Origin: Trebouxia sp. TZW2008
Taxonomy: Eukaryota > Chlorophyta > Trebouxiophyceae > Trebouxiales > Trebouxiaceae
Direction: 5' to 3'
Assembly (NCBI GenBank): GCA_002118135.1
Contig: BDIU01000053.1
Coordinates: forward strand, 310,001 to 374,000
Length of the DNA: 64,000 nucleotides
Made by a program: the position numbers and the translations under genes. Of the stretch, positions 53,901 to 64,000 are shown one piece after another. Numbering within the stretch: the stretch's first letter is position 1; each line of letters opens with the position of its first letter. The notes under the pieces were generated by a model. The model was not told the origin of the DNA, searched no databases, and saw only the letters and a list, made by a program, of their open reading frames with translations.

Positions 53901-56900
53901 GTGTGTGCCAAACAACATGTGTGCGTCTACAAGACAGGAGGAGAGCTATTATAACCCAATGTACACAGATGCCCACTTGAGGTACGAGGGTCATCGGCGC
54001 TGCCCTTATGTAGTGTGTGAGAGGGGTATGCAGCAGTATACGCTTGACTGAGTGTGCGCTTGGGAGACAGGGGTGAAAGCTATAACAATCCTATGCTGCA
54101 ATGTTGAGGTGCATGTGCATATCATCAGTACTGTGCAATGCAGGGGTATGAGGCAGAGTATGCTCAACTTGCTGTGCACTTGTAAGACAGGGGAGAGCTA
54201 CTACAAGCCAATGTGCGCTGTTGAGATGCATTGACTTTATCATCTAGTAGTGTCATTATCTCTGCTTCTCGATGCAGGGGTATGAGGCAATGTATATACC
54301 ACTCGCGGTGCGCTTAGAAAGGGGAGAGGGCTATCACACCCCGATGTGCCCTACTGAGGTGCATGCGCATTTTCGCTACTGTGCAATGCAGGGTCCGAGG
54401 CAGCGTATGCCTGACTGGGTGTGCGCTTACAAGACAGGGGAGATAGCTACTACAAGCCAATGCTGCCCTGTGTATGCGCATCATCATGGCTATTGTGCAA
54501 CGCAGGGGTACGAGGCAGTATATGCCCGACTTGCTGTGCGCTTACAAGACAGGGGAGAGAGCTACTACAACTCGATGCTGCCAGGCCTGGTGCAATGGCT
54601 TGTACAGGAACAGATTGCAGAGGAGAGTGAAGGTGCCAAGGTCATATTTGTTAAGGTAAGCGCAATTGCTTGCTGAGGCATCTCTCCCTCCTCCCCTTGC
54701 GGTTGTCGTCGCAAATCATGCTTGCTGCCAAACCATTGTGGGCTGTTGATGCATGCAGCATCTCTGTGAGCACAGCACCAAATCGCCACACAGTTTGCGT
54801 ATGTGTGTGGATGAGTTGCTGCAGCAATCAGTAACGTTCTGAAGATACGGAAAAGTCTGCAGACTGCTCAGCTTTACTACACCGGTTTCTGCTGTACTTG
54901 CCTGGTCAGCGTCGCTGCAGTACAACTTATACAGCAATGCAATGCAGCATCTTGAAATCAAGTATTACTCACCTGCTGATACCACAAACACTTGGACATC
55001 AACACAAAGAAATGTTGTTCCACCAGTTCACTGCACTGCATCTGTATGTTTCATATCTGCCTCAGCTCATACAGCTTGTCACTGCTGCACGTGTAAGATC
55101 ATCTATGCAAGCTAATGTCAAGCTGTTGTGGGTGCAGGAGAAAGACAAGGGTCCACCCTTGATAGTCCAGAAAACAGATGGGGGTTATGGCTATGCAACC
55201 ACGGATATGGCAGCCATCAGAAATAGGCTGCAAGATGAGAAAGGCGAATGGCTCATATATGTGACAGACATGGGTCAAGCACCGCATTTTGAGGCAATCT
55301 TTGCTGGTGCTGAGAAGGCTGGTTTCATTAAGCCTTTGCCTAGCGGGAGATTGCCTCGTTTGGACCATGTTGGGTTTGGTGTTGTTTTGGGTGAAGATGG
55401 CAAAAGGATAGCCACCAGATCTGGAGAGGTGAGTGCTTTTGCCAAGTTATCATGATCAGCTCCGTCACCTTTGACTATAGCATAGTTGCTTGTCCTTGTC
55501 TAGATGTGTCAGCATATGTGTTGACTTGCTTCGTAGCCTGAGTCATTTGGCAAAATTGTATTTGTGTTGCTACAGATGCCGTGGCTTGGTCCATGCTTGA
55601 GTCAGGGTGTCCAAAGCTGCAGGCGTTGCTTGGCATTGCATACTTCACAAGCAAGTCTAATTTGGAAATTGACGCTGACATCAGTCAACTGATTGATAAT
55701 GCATGCTCAAGGATTTGCTTGGAGAGCATTCTCCTATAGCACTGTCAGCATGTGTTGTAGAGACTGGTAAATGCATTTTTGGATGACAATCTTCAATGCT
55801 TTTCACTCGTTCACAGTGACTAACCACTGCTGCAGTCCGCTTGGTTGGTTTGTTGGATGAGGCTAAGGCAAAATGCGCCGGCACTCTCAAGGACAGGCAG
55901 GAGGACATCAGCGATCAGGCAATATACAATTTGTCTGTTCTTGCAGTCAGTTCAGCTGGCCGAGTTGCTGAATGAGGCTCTGGCAAAATGCACTAGCACA
56001 CGCACTCGTGAAGGTCCACTGTGATTGCAGTCAGTGCGATTGGTGGAGTTGTTGGATGAGGCCAAGGCAAAATGCGCTGGCACTCTCAAGGACAGGCGGG
56101 AGGATATCAGCGATGAGGAACTAGACAAGAGCGCTGGCATCATGGGCTATGCAGCTGTCAAATATGCTGACCTCAAGAACAACAGGACCACAAACTACAA
56201 GTAAGCTCCATGAAGCTTTTGCCCTTGTTGCTTGAATATTGTCTTTGACTGCATTCGTACAATGATGAATGCAAATCATGCCATACAATTTGGTGGACCT
56301 TTTGCATTTGCGGGCTATGTCGCTGTGCTCGTGCTCAGGAACGACTGGTCTTGTAACTTTTGTATGCTATTTATGCAATGCGCCTGTGAGTCCTCCTCTG
56401 CCTCAGGGTTTGTCACAAGCACTGGGGCTGCGTGGGCATGCCCCTACCTAGTGTCATGTGATCACCAAATGCTGGTCAGAGCTTCAATCTAGTTCGTCAT
56501 CGTACGTCATGTTGCATCATCATACGTCATGATGCATTCAGAGTATTGAGTGCCCACAAAAACATCACGGGATACGAAACAGAAAGTGTCTCCAAGGGAT
56601 TTTTTCTCCTCTTTCTCTGTCAGAGAAAAAGCTGATGATGAGCTGCCTGCATGATGAGCAAATGCACACTAGCCAGAAAGGCTATCTTTGTCCACTGAAT
56701 CTGCGACGCAGGTATCATTCAGCTTGCTGTGTTGTGCAGATTCATGTTGGATGACATGCTGAGCTTGCAAGGCAACACAGCAGTGTACCTGCTGTACGCA
56801 CATGCCAGAATAGCAGCCATTGGGCGCAAGGCAGGCATTGAAGACATTGCAGCTCTGGCGCATGACCACCCAATAGAGGTGGACCATGAGAAAGAGCGCA

Positions 56901-57999
56901 CCCTTGCTATGCATGTAAGTGCCCAGCTGTCACTGTACCACAAAATGACAAAGAAACAAATTCTGTAAAGTAAGCTCTCTTTGTAACAACTGCCTTGGTT
57001 ACCAAGAAAAATGTCCTTACATTGAATTGTCCTTACTCCAAGGGACCACTGCAGTCAGAATGCAGTGATTGGGTACCAATGGCGTGGTCCTTACATCATG
57101 ATTGTCCTTACATTGAGTGTCCTTACAACGAGAATCTACTGTACTGTCAAACAGCCTCAAGGGGGCTTCTGTCAGCAGGAGCAGCTCAAAGCATGTGCAG
57201 CATCTTGAACGCATGGCTTGTCTGATCCCATGTCATGGCGCTCTTTACTGCCTCTTTGGCTGAGCAGGAAATGTATGAACTTTGATGCAAAGCCACGTCT
57301 GTCGGCACTGCTGCTGACAGCGCTGAATTACGTTGCCCCAGCAGGGATGGATGTTGTGAATCATTTACAGCCTTGGTGTTTAGCTGCCCTACCTTTGTCA
57401 AGTGCACTGCTGCAAGCAGAAACAAAGGACATCTGTGATGCTGGATGCACAAAGTTGTGCTAGTGCGTTGTTGTTATATTCATCTGACACGTGCCCAACC
57501 CCTTGCTGTTTGAAAAGATGCTGACCCTGTCACCTGGCTCTTTGTAGGTTGTACGCTTTCCAGAGGCAATAGAAGCATCAGTAGAGGAGCTCATGCCCAA
57601 CAGGATTACTGACTACCTGTACGATCTTTCAGAGAAGTTTAACGGCTTCTACACAGAGTGCAAGGTAAATGCTGCTCTCACTGTACTTTACGTTATTATG
57701 CTGCAGCTCATGGCAATTGTCAACATGACCCCTCATGTCTTACAAAGTAGGCCAGCAGGTTTGCACGCTACAGCTTGTATGGTATTGTTTTGGAAGCTTG
57801 CCATTCATTACAGTTGTATGCTGTCATGGCCAGCACGGCAACATCGCTACACATCAGAGTGGCACTCATGACCCGTGTATGTGTGCAGGTGGTTGGGGAC
57901 AAGCAGCAGACCTCTCGATTGTTGTTGTGTGAAGCTACAGCAGTTGTCATGCGGCAGTGTTTTGACTTGCTTGGGATGACACCAATGTACCAGATCTAG
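50901..57999 (+). CDS. RARS: Arginyl-tRNA synthetase, eukaryotic cytosolic type
   Basis: Eleven exons close in phase to about 678 residues: 50901-51009, 51090-51415, 51689-52027, 52436-52543, 53053-53193, 54506-54655, 55138-55428, 56031-56200, 56740-56914, 57548-57664 and 57889-57999. The order is a basic N-terminal extension, the N-terminal domain (EPKFGDYQCNNAMA), the class I HIGH motif in DFSSPNVAKEMHVGHLRST, GDWGTQFGMLI, RGESYYNSML, TDGGYGYATTDMAAI, VTDMGQAPHF, the KMSKS region GEDGKRIATRSGE, then the anticodon-binding domain (LDEAKAKCAG, NTAVYLLYAHARI, VVMRQCFDLLGM). The degenerate KMSKS is normal for many ArgRS. It charges tRNA-Arg and, as usual for the enzyme, would need the tRNA for activation. 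The N-terminus may extend upstream of 50901. The introns before 54506 and 56031 are packed with ghost exons. Confidence 0.93.
53590..53810 (+). repeat. Two-copy repeat in an ArgRS intron
   Basis: CCTGTGTAAGG.TTGAGGTGC(c/t)TTCT.CTGC and GTCACAGTC(a/t)GG occur near 53605 and 53705, followed each time by GTCC(t/c)ACTGCAGTGCT. The unit is about 105-115 bp and does not match a working exon that I can see. Confidence 0.65.
53891..54620 (+). repeat. Six-copy array of the ArgRS exon start
   Basis: The exon start coding GYEAVYARLAVRLQDRGESYYNSML is present six times. The GGTATGAGG-type block lies at 53891, 54025, 54145, 54279, 54392 and 54507 (spacings 134, 120, 134, 113 and 115 bp). Most copies keep GCAG|GGGTATGAGGCAG, the TACAAGACAGGGGAGAG block and part of the downstream intron or exon. 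Only the last has the full exon and a correct donor. Others carry stops (for example TGA after a Leu codon in the second) or are cut short. Confidence 0.9.
55836..56130 (+). repeat. Three copies of the ArgRS 56031 exon start
   Basis: Acceptor-plus-exon copies start at 55836, 55947 and 56031. The first keeps LLDEAKAKCAGTLKDRQEDIS in an open frame but is 4 bases short near the acceptor, so splicing it would shift frame. The second matches for about 16 codons, then diverges to a stop. The third is the working exon. Confidence 0.85.
56966..57143 (+). mobile_element. Short pogo/Tc1-like MITE, copy 3
   Basis: It begins TA-AAGTAAGCTCTC and ends GAGAATCTACTG-TA. The inside contains GTTACCAAGAAAAATGTCC, TGAATTGTCCTTAC, GCAGTCAGAA and three TGTCCTTAC blocks. 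It lies in an ArgRS intron and aligns end to end with the copies at 23206 and 33160. Confidence 0.75.
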
Positions 58000-58473
58000 T
58001 CATCTCAAGCATTGAAAGCACTTCACCGCCGTGCTTGCCGAATTTGCTCAATTGGCATGCATGGAGCAGGAGTCGCATCTGGAATAGGCTCAAGGTACTA
58101 ATCAGGATGCAGCCAGTTGAACAATCAACAGATCCAGCAGACAAGCAGCAACAATTGTCGAGATGTCTCAGCAGCAAGTCATGTGGGTGCACATGATGAC
58201 TTCCTTGTTCCTGCCGATGACTTCCGACACTGTTACCACAAAGATCGGCTGGGAGAGAAGCTGCAAGCTCGCGCCCTACTATCAAATCGTTTGCATCTGC
58301 AGCCCAGTTTGTCCCTTTTGAAATTTGGCCCGGTATAGAAGCGCACCCTTAGGTGGGCAGGCAGATGCATGTCGCTGCAGCAGACAGCAGGCCCACTTGA
58401 GTCATGTTGACAAGCTGGGGACCCACCCAGACACACAAGGCGTCAACAGCATGCCATCACCGGCGTTCGAAGC
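58000..58473. other. Intergenic, ArgRS to membrane-protein gene
   Basis: Both neighbours read plus. It holds the ArgRS 3' UTR and the next gene's promoter. I see no other gene. Confidence 0.4.
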
Positions 58474-61400
58474 ATGACTCGCAATAGCGTGCTCGCGCAA
58501 CGAGCTGTGCTGACACTGATCTCCACGTTGTTGCTTCTTGCTTCGGCTGTGTCAGGTGCCCGTTTACACTTGCAACACGTCAATACCAAAGCATTTGTAT
58601 CACTTCAGCACACCACGCAGCTGCCAGTCGGGCCATGTGTTGACCTTTGCACCCTGCAGGCCTTGAGGTGTACTTGAGACAGCTCAATGTCCACCAGATC
58701 CGCAGAGTTCCAGTGTAGGCATCATGCATTGTGCAGCGTGCACAAAATGCTGTGCTGCTGGAGCTATGGGTCAATGCGTTGTTGCAACTGCAGGTTTGAG
58801 GGAGAGGCTTCCATATATTTCCAGTGTGCAAGTAAGCTTTCACAAGTGTTGAACAGCAGCTGCAAGCATTGTGACAGTGACTGCAAGCAGTGAGTCGATG
58901 ATTGCAAGCATTGTGACAGCAGCTACATGTGACCAGCCCATTGACTAGCCAAGCAGCAGGCAGACGGTGCCCAAATGGGAGCTGATGAGTCCTGTGAATG
59001 CAGATGAAGGTCAACTCTTCCTGCCCAAAGTACAGACCACGGTACGACTCAGTTGGTGCGAAATGCAGGCAATCTTGCATTCCATAGTGTCTTGAGCCTT
59101 GTGCGTTGCAACAGCGCAAACGTTCACCTGCACAGGGAACAAGAGCATAGTGGGTCACAATGGCCATCATACTTTACTGTATCACCAACATCATGAGCGG
59201 TTGTACAAGTATGTTCACTTTGCATGACATCAATGCAGTCTTGTAGCCCATTGAGCAAGCTCTTTCAACATTGCACTGCGCTCCAACACAATATAATGCA
59301 TAGCAGAAATTCAGCTGATAAGCCGCCTGAGCTGGTGAAGCTGTCGAACATACATAACAAAGACATGTACCATGCAAGAGGGTGGATTGCAGTTGTGTGT
59401 GCCCCACAGGATGTTGAGTACTACTGGAATGCTGGTGACCTCGCTGTGGCTTCAGTCCCGCCCAGATCCTGCAAAGCGTGTGCTTTCTGGGAAGAGCGCA
59501 AGTTCCCTTTCAGAAAGGTCAGACAGTGCCCTACGCTGTGCCTAGATTCTGTGCATCAGTGAGCATCAGCATACATTATGCCTCAATAGAATGTGTCGAC
59601 TCAGACTATGCAGACACTTGACACTGCTCAACAAGCAGCATGTGCAACTCAATTGATGCCTGACCGTCTGCAACATGTGTGTGCTAAGGAGACTGTCCAG
59701 TTGCATGTCACTGTTCATGATGCTCAGACAGCAAATGGCATGCAACATTGCACAACACCTTGGCGCAGGCCACATGCTGGACCCCCTGAAATAGCTGCAC
59801 AAAAGTTGCACAGGGTGCTACAGCATTAGCAGCAGCAACTGTAAACTCTGTACTCTGTGCAGTATTGTGCAGCATATGCATCAGCTTAGGTGTGAGTGGT
59901 GTCACAGATACTCTCATGCCCAAGTGACCTCTGAGTCTCAAAAGATGCACAGGGTAGGCCAGCAATACCAAGTCAGGATCTGCTGTTACTGCTTTTTGGA
60001 AGCACCTGCTTTGGCTCCTGGCAATGTCATGCAACATCGCTAGCAGGCATGTCAATAATCCTGACAATGACTTGCTGAGGGCATTCACTCATGCGCACTC
60101 ACAGTGTTGCCAAGTGTTTGCCATCACCTCGTTTGTTTGTGTCTACTGCACAGCTGGGCCGTGGTTTTAAGTGCAATCATACGCAAACCACGTAAGAGAC
60201 GACGATGACTTGCTGAGTGCAGGATGACATACTGGGCCTTGAGTTCCAAGTGTGTGAAGTGGATTTTGCAGAGAATGGTCTGACCATCAAGTCAGCGCAA
60301 GATGCTTTTGACGCTACTTTCGAGTGTCAGGATTGCAAGGCTGTTCCACCAGCCCCTCCTCCACCTGCCCCTTCTGCTCCTGCTGCCCCATCTGGCCAAG
60401 ATACTCAACACAGGTAAGCTATGGCCAGGTGATGTCAGGTTACAACAGACTGGGCTAGGCCAGGTTGTCGATCAGTAGACTTTACAGTTCAGACAGTTCC
60501 ATAAGCCCCTGTCCCTCCCCCTCCCCCTGCCCCTGCTGCCCCATCTAGTCAAGATGCTCAACACAGGCTAGCATCCGGTTGCTCACAACTTTTGACATCA
60601 AGATGCCTGCGCACATTGTCATGCTTTTTCACGCCACCTGCATGTTGTCTTAGAATCAAGCAAGGGACAAGCCCCACCAGCCAATCTCATTGCAAATTAC
60701 CAAAGTCAACAAACTCCAGTCTGTTTGTGTCTTAAAAACTGGACGAGGACTGCTTCATTTGGCGCTATGGCATGACTGTTGCAGTGCGCCAAGAGTTTAA
60801 TCTGCTTGTGCATTCAGGCGGGCTGGGTTTTCTGCTCTTTCCAAAAAGATCATCAAATCCTGTTTTATCCTTCAACTTGCTTGTGTCTCCTTGCAGGTCA
60901 AGATGGCTGTCAGGAGGAGGCATTGCAGCCATTGTCATCATTGCCAGCATGAGTGGCATCCTGCTAGGCGTGATTGGCTTTGCTGTGGTTCAGCATGTAA
61001 AGGCTAAGCAACGGGCACAAGCTGCAGTTGCATTTGAAGCAGCCCAGTCAGAGTTGGGCCTTGACGAGACCTTTGAGCAGGTGAAATTGCCACAGTCATC
61101 ACAATCATCCTCATTTTCACGCTTGCTAGTGACCCTGATAGGGGTGCTCGGCTTTGTATGGTAGGGGTAGTTGGCATTGCCGTGTCCCAGCACGTGAGAA
61201 GCCAAGCAAAGGGCTCAGGCTGCAATTGCATTTGAAGCAGCCCAGTCAGAGTAAGGTCTTGATGAGACCTTTGAGCAGGTGAGTCTACCCATGCAGAAGC
61301 CATGCACAGTGTGGCATTGCAGATCAAGCTGTTATGGGTGGCTTTGCTGTGTTTTCCAGCATACAAAAGCAACGGGCTCAGGCTGCAGTTGTCTTTGAAG

Positions 61401-62133
61401 CAGCCCAGTCAGAGTTGGGCCTTGATGAGACCTTTGAGCAGGTGAACTTGCCACAGTCATCACAGTAGTCAGCATTTGCATGCTTGCTAGCAAATATCCA
61501 TGGGGTTAGAATGGTTGGCATTGCCATGTCCCAGCATGTGAGAAGCCAAGCAAAGGGCTCAGGCTGCAGTTGCCTTTGAAGCAGCACAGTCAGAGTGGGT
61601 CTTGACAAGGCCTTTGAGCAGGTGAACTCGCCATAGTCATCACAATTATCCTCATTTGCATGCTTGATAGTGAAGTTCTGTGACCCTGATAGGTGGGTTT
61701 GGCTTTGTATGGTAGGGGTAGTTGGCTTTGCTGTGGTTCAGCATGTGAAAGGTAGGCGCAGGGCTCAGGCTGCAGCTGCCATTGAATCAGCTCAAGCAGA
61801 GTTGGGTCTTGACAGAACCTCTGAGCAGGTGACAATACTGCATCAGGCATGCACAAATTATGGCTCTTCAACGGGCTCAACTCAGTCATTTGGCTGTTCA
61901 TGCATGAGGCCCTGCACGGAGCGAATCACGGTCAAAGCTCAAACGTACTGACCTGCTGACCGTTCTCAAATGAGTGTCCATGTACTGTATGGCCATCATG
62001 GCACTGTGTTGCTTCGAGCATTGAGTGCTCAGACTTTTAGCTGTGTGTGCAGGATACAGAGGCCTTCCATCAGAGTTTGTTGCACCCCAGTGCATGGTAC
62101 AAGCTCAAAGATGGACCTTCTGACGGAGACTGA
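58474..62133 (+). CDS. Type I membrane protein of unknown family
   Basis: Exons that join in phase: 58474-58555 (signal peptide, AVLTLISTLLLLASAVSG), 58660-58714 (LEVYLRQLNVHQIRRVPV), 58794-58831 (FEGEASIYFQCA), 59004-59041 and 59323-59517 (LSNIHNKDMYHARGWIAV, VEYYWNAGDLAVASVPP). After an unresolved stretch come 60223-60413 (LGLEFQVCEVDFAENGL, then a Pro/Ala stalk), 60897-61080 and 62053-62133. The exon at 60897 has one membrane span (GGIAAIVIIASMSGILLGV) and a basic-then-acidic helical tail (KAKQRAQAAVAFEAAQ). The last exon ends AWYKLKDGPSDGD. The layout is an ectodomain with several Cys, a Pro-rich stalk, one span and a short cytosolic tail. I considered p24/emp24 and LAMP and found no match. 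The ectodomain has at least one further exon between 59518 and 60222. Confidence 0.6.
60340..60566 (+). repeat. Duplicated Pro-rich exon end
   Basis: CCTGCCCCTGCTGCCCCATCT..CAAGAT.CTCAACACAGG is present at the working exon end (60413) and again ending at 60566, 153 bp on. The ghost has a GC in place of the donor GT and an in-frame TAG. Confidence 0.75.
60960..61828 (+). repeat. Five-copy array of the membrane-tail exon end
   Basis: The block coding QRAQAAVAFEAAQSELGLDETFEQ with its GAGCAG|GT donor ends at 61080, 61278, 61441, 61621 and 61828 (spacings 198, 163, 180 and 207 bp). The second copy has a TAA stop and the fourth a one-base loss. The third and fifth remain open in the correct frame; the fifth reads VQHVKGRRRAQAAAAI with a donor. 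They could be alternative exons. Confidence 0.88.
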
Positions 62134-63106
62134 TGGGTAAAAAAGAACACATGCTTGCCAGAGTGGCTGCTGTCCTGCCCCAACATAACAGTCCGTCAAG
62201 GAGACAGAAAACAAGAATGTACACTGGTGTCATAACGGGCGGTCCTTGTGACCAGAAGCAGTCCTTCAATACATGTGTATTTGCCTGTCAGCCATGTGGT
62301 GGCTTCTTTGGGTGCAGCAGTGTTGAATGGGCAAATTGGCTTGCAACATTGAGCCATAAGCGGTGCTGTTGCTGCTTTTGAAGCATACACGTAGTGAGGC
62401 AACGTTCTGCTGTAAGGAGAAAAGGGGTCGGCATTGATGAAAACTGGCTTGGAAACAAGCAAAAATCCGTTTTGCTCTGCACAGGGGTTGTCTTAATGGC
62501 CAGCCACATATGCATTCTGCTATTAAGGCTTTCTGCTGTGACTTTTTGAGCTTCTGCGTGTCACAAGTGTGTTGTGACATTTGAACTCAAAATACTGCTG
62601 ACTGGACCCAACGCCACCAGCACAAGCAACTTCATATGCAAACTCATTGACACTCAACTCGAGCATTGGCAATGTAACAGGGCGCTGCTGATGCGTGCAT
62701 TGCGCGCCCAGCTGTGACATGTCAGTCCACCGACATGAGCCTGTCCAAATAACTCCAGCTATGGAGAGCAGAAGAGCTTTGCTGATTCTGGTGCTTAGCT
62801 GCACGTTGATATCACAAATGTACTCTTCAGCCACTGTCATGCATGCAATTTGCATGTGTGGTCTAGTAGTGTATGCAGCTGATATGAGTGTCGAGCAATA
62901 CTGTCAAATGCGGCTAATTTGCTGCCAATCTCATGCAGTTCTACGACCCAATGACGAACTACAAGACCAGTCAAAAAGCTGACTGCAGCAGCACAACCAG
63001 GAGTGCTACTGACAGACAGCTTTTTGCCACATATTGCGCCACAACAACCTAGGGACAAAGCAGAAATGAGCAGACAGAGTTATCAAGTTTGAAATGGCTG
63101 TGGCCA
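62134..63106. other. Tail-to-tail intergenic region
   Basis: No gene is supported. An open minus-strand frame at 62523-62855 has no domain or splice context, and short frames elsewhere are random in character. Confidence 0.4.
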
Positions 63107-64000
63107 TCAGTACTGAGACAGCATCAAATTTTTGAATTCAGGAAGGGTCCGCCAGTACAGCCTGTCTGTCTCTGTACTGTGCGTCTGAAGCCAGCCCAGG
63201 AATGCGGATGTGATGCTAGCATCCCCTCCGGTGGCCCGCCAGTCAATGACATTCCCACCAATGTCAGCTTCTGTTGTCTTCTGGTCAAACCAGTTGATCA
63301 TCTTGATCATTGGGAAGGTCTGAGGAACATCAGCAGCGTTTGCTGTGTCACCCAGCACATTGAACACCTGCAATTCACGACACAAATGAGTCCTGTGGGA
63401 TCAGAGACGCATGATGTTGGCAGACGTGGCGCAGCATCATCTCGTAAGTAATACACATACAACAGCACAAGTAATCAGAACTGAACTGCTGGCAAGAACA
63501 TGGCACAAATGAGACTTTTGTGCTCAGAGAGACATGATCCTGGGAGGCTGTTGTGCCATGTGGGCTTTCTGATGTATGCATGATGCAATAGCAGCACTGC
63601 TGAAGCAGCAGCAAGGCAGGCTCTGTGATGTTGATCATTTGTGCATCTGTTGGTCTCTGTACTTGTGTTTAGAGACTGATCAGTGCAGTACATGATGAGC
63701 TGCGCACCCAATGCTTGCAAAAATGCAGATGTCATCAGTCAGCAAGGCACAGCTGCTGGACCATCTTGGCATGTAGCATTGCTCCACCAAATTCACCAAA
63801 ACCAGCTGTGCATAGGCAGCAATGTAGGCTGTCATAACTCAAAGGGCACTGCTGCTGTTCTCCCTTGCACACAATGCTACTTGATTTCGACCTACGACAA
63901 CCTGGTTGTGCAACAGCATGCAAAACAGCGAAAGCACACAGAGTGTACTGACCTGCTCCATCCACTTGACCTTTATATGGTAAGCATCCACAGTGGCATC
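63107..64000 (-). CDS. Probable GH26-type glycoside hydrolase, 3' end only
   Basis: Two minus-strand exons are seen: from the window edge to 63953 (DATVDAYHIKVKWMEQ) and 63107-63367 (VFNVLGDTANAADVPQTF, PMIKMINWFDQKT, NVIDWRATG, ITSAFLGWLQ), ending at a stop. The order WMEQVFN - FPMIKMINWF - IDWR - AFLGWL resembles the C-terminal end of GH26 beta-mannanases and related fungal and bacterial enzymes, where INWF lies near the last barrel strand. The catalytic Glu residues would be off the window. If right, it acts on mannan-like polysaccharide. The call rests on a short C-terminal stretch, so another clan GH-A family is possible. Confidence 0.5.

Noticed and set aside
53891..54620. CRISPR-like spaced repeats
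   Set aside because: Units are 113-134 bp, diverged, contain coding and splice sequence, and lie in a eukaryotic gene.
55836..55935. Extra functional ArgRS exon
   Set aside because: Although open, it is 4 bases short after its acceptor, so splicing would shift the frame.
58474..62133. p24/emp24 (GOLD) cargo receptor identity
   Set aside because: The layout is similar, but the GOLD-domain pattern and the tail FF/KK motifs are absent.

Overview
The window looks like nuclear DNA of a green-lineage eukaryote, most likely a chlorophyte alga. The genes are densely split by short-to-medium GT-AG introns. Several families are plant-type: an OSB organellar single-strand DNA-binding protein with a PDF motif, a small protein with a thylakoid-style targeting sequence, and a plant-type CofD/YvcK-like protein. 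CAG/CTG-rich exons encode long poly-Gln tracts, and a TGTAA polyadenylation-type signal follows at least two genes. I cannot name the species.

Layout from left to right: a Gln-rich protein (+, 5' end off the window or unresolved, to 2193); a CofD/YvcK-like protein (-, 2849-6732); an F-box plus cullin-repeat protein (+, 7300-10375); a SirB1-type transglutaminase-like/TPR protein (-, 10889-13617 plus an unresolved 5' end); a small plastid protein (+, 14852-15439); a 12-kb minus-strand block of low-complexity and coiled-coil exons (16543-28950) that may be one large gene or several; a BSD-domain protein (+, 29593-35201); an OSB-type protein (-, 35886-37951); a CREG-family protein (+, 38219-39552); tubulin-folding cofactor C (-, 39938-41891); a dynamin-related GTPase (-, 42584-50239); cytosolic-type arginyl-tRNA synthetase (+, 50901-57999); an unidentified type I membrane protein (+, 58474-62133); and the 3' end of a probable GH26-type glycoside hydrolase (-, 63107-64000). 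Many exon joins were checked by codon phase; CREG, ArgRS, the dynamin, OSB, F-box/cullin and SirB1 models close without phase conflict. The genes are housekeeping in kind and do not form a pathway. Most neighbours alternate in strand, giving tail-to-tail pairs and some head-to-head pairs such as OSB/CREG, whose start codons are only about 270 bp apart.

The striking feature is structural. In at least twelve places a segment of about 85-210 bp that spans an exon-intron boundary (splice site, some exon and some intron) is repeated in tandem inside the adjoining intron. One copy is the working exon edge. The others are decayed ghost exons that often keep the splice site and much of the reading frame but carry stops or frameshifts. 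The largest are six copies in the arginyl-tRNA synthetase gene, five in the membrane-protein gene, and three copies at exactly 120-bp spacing in the CofD-like gene. This suggests introns here grow by serial duplication of splice junctions. A second dispersed feature is a roughly 175-bp element present three times, with TA flanks and CAGTARATTCTC-like ends, resembling a pogo/Tc1-type MITE.
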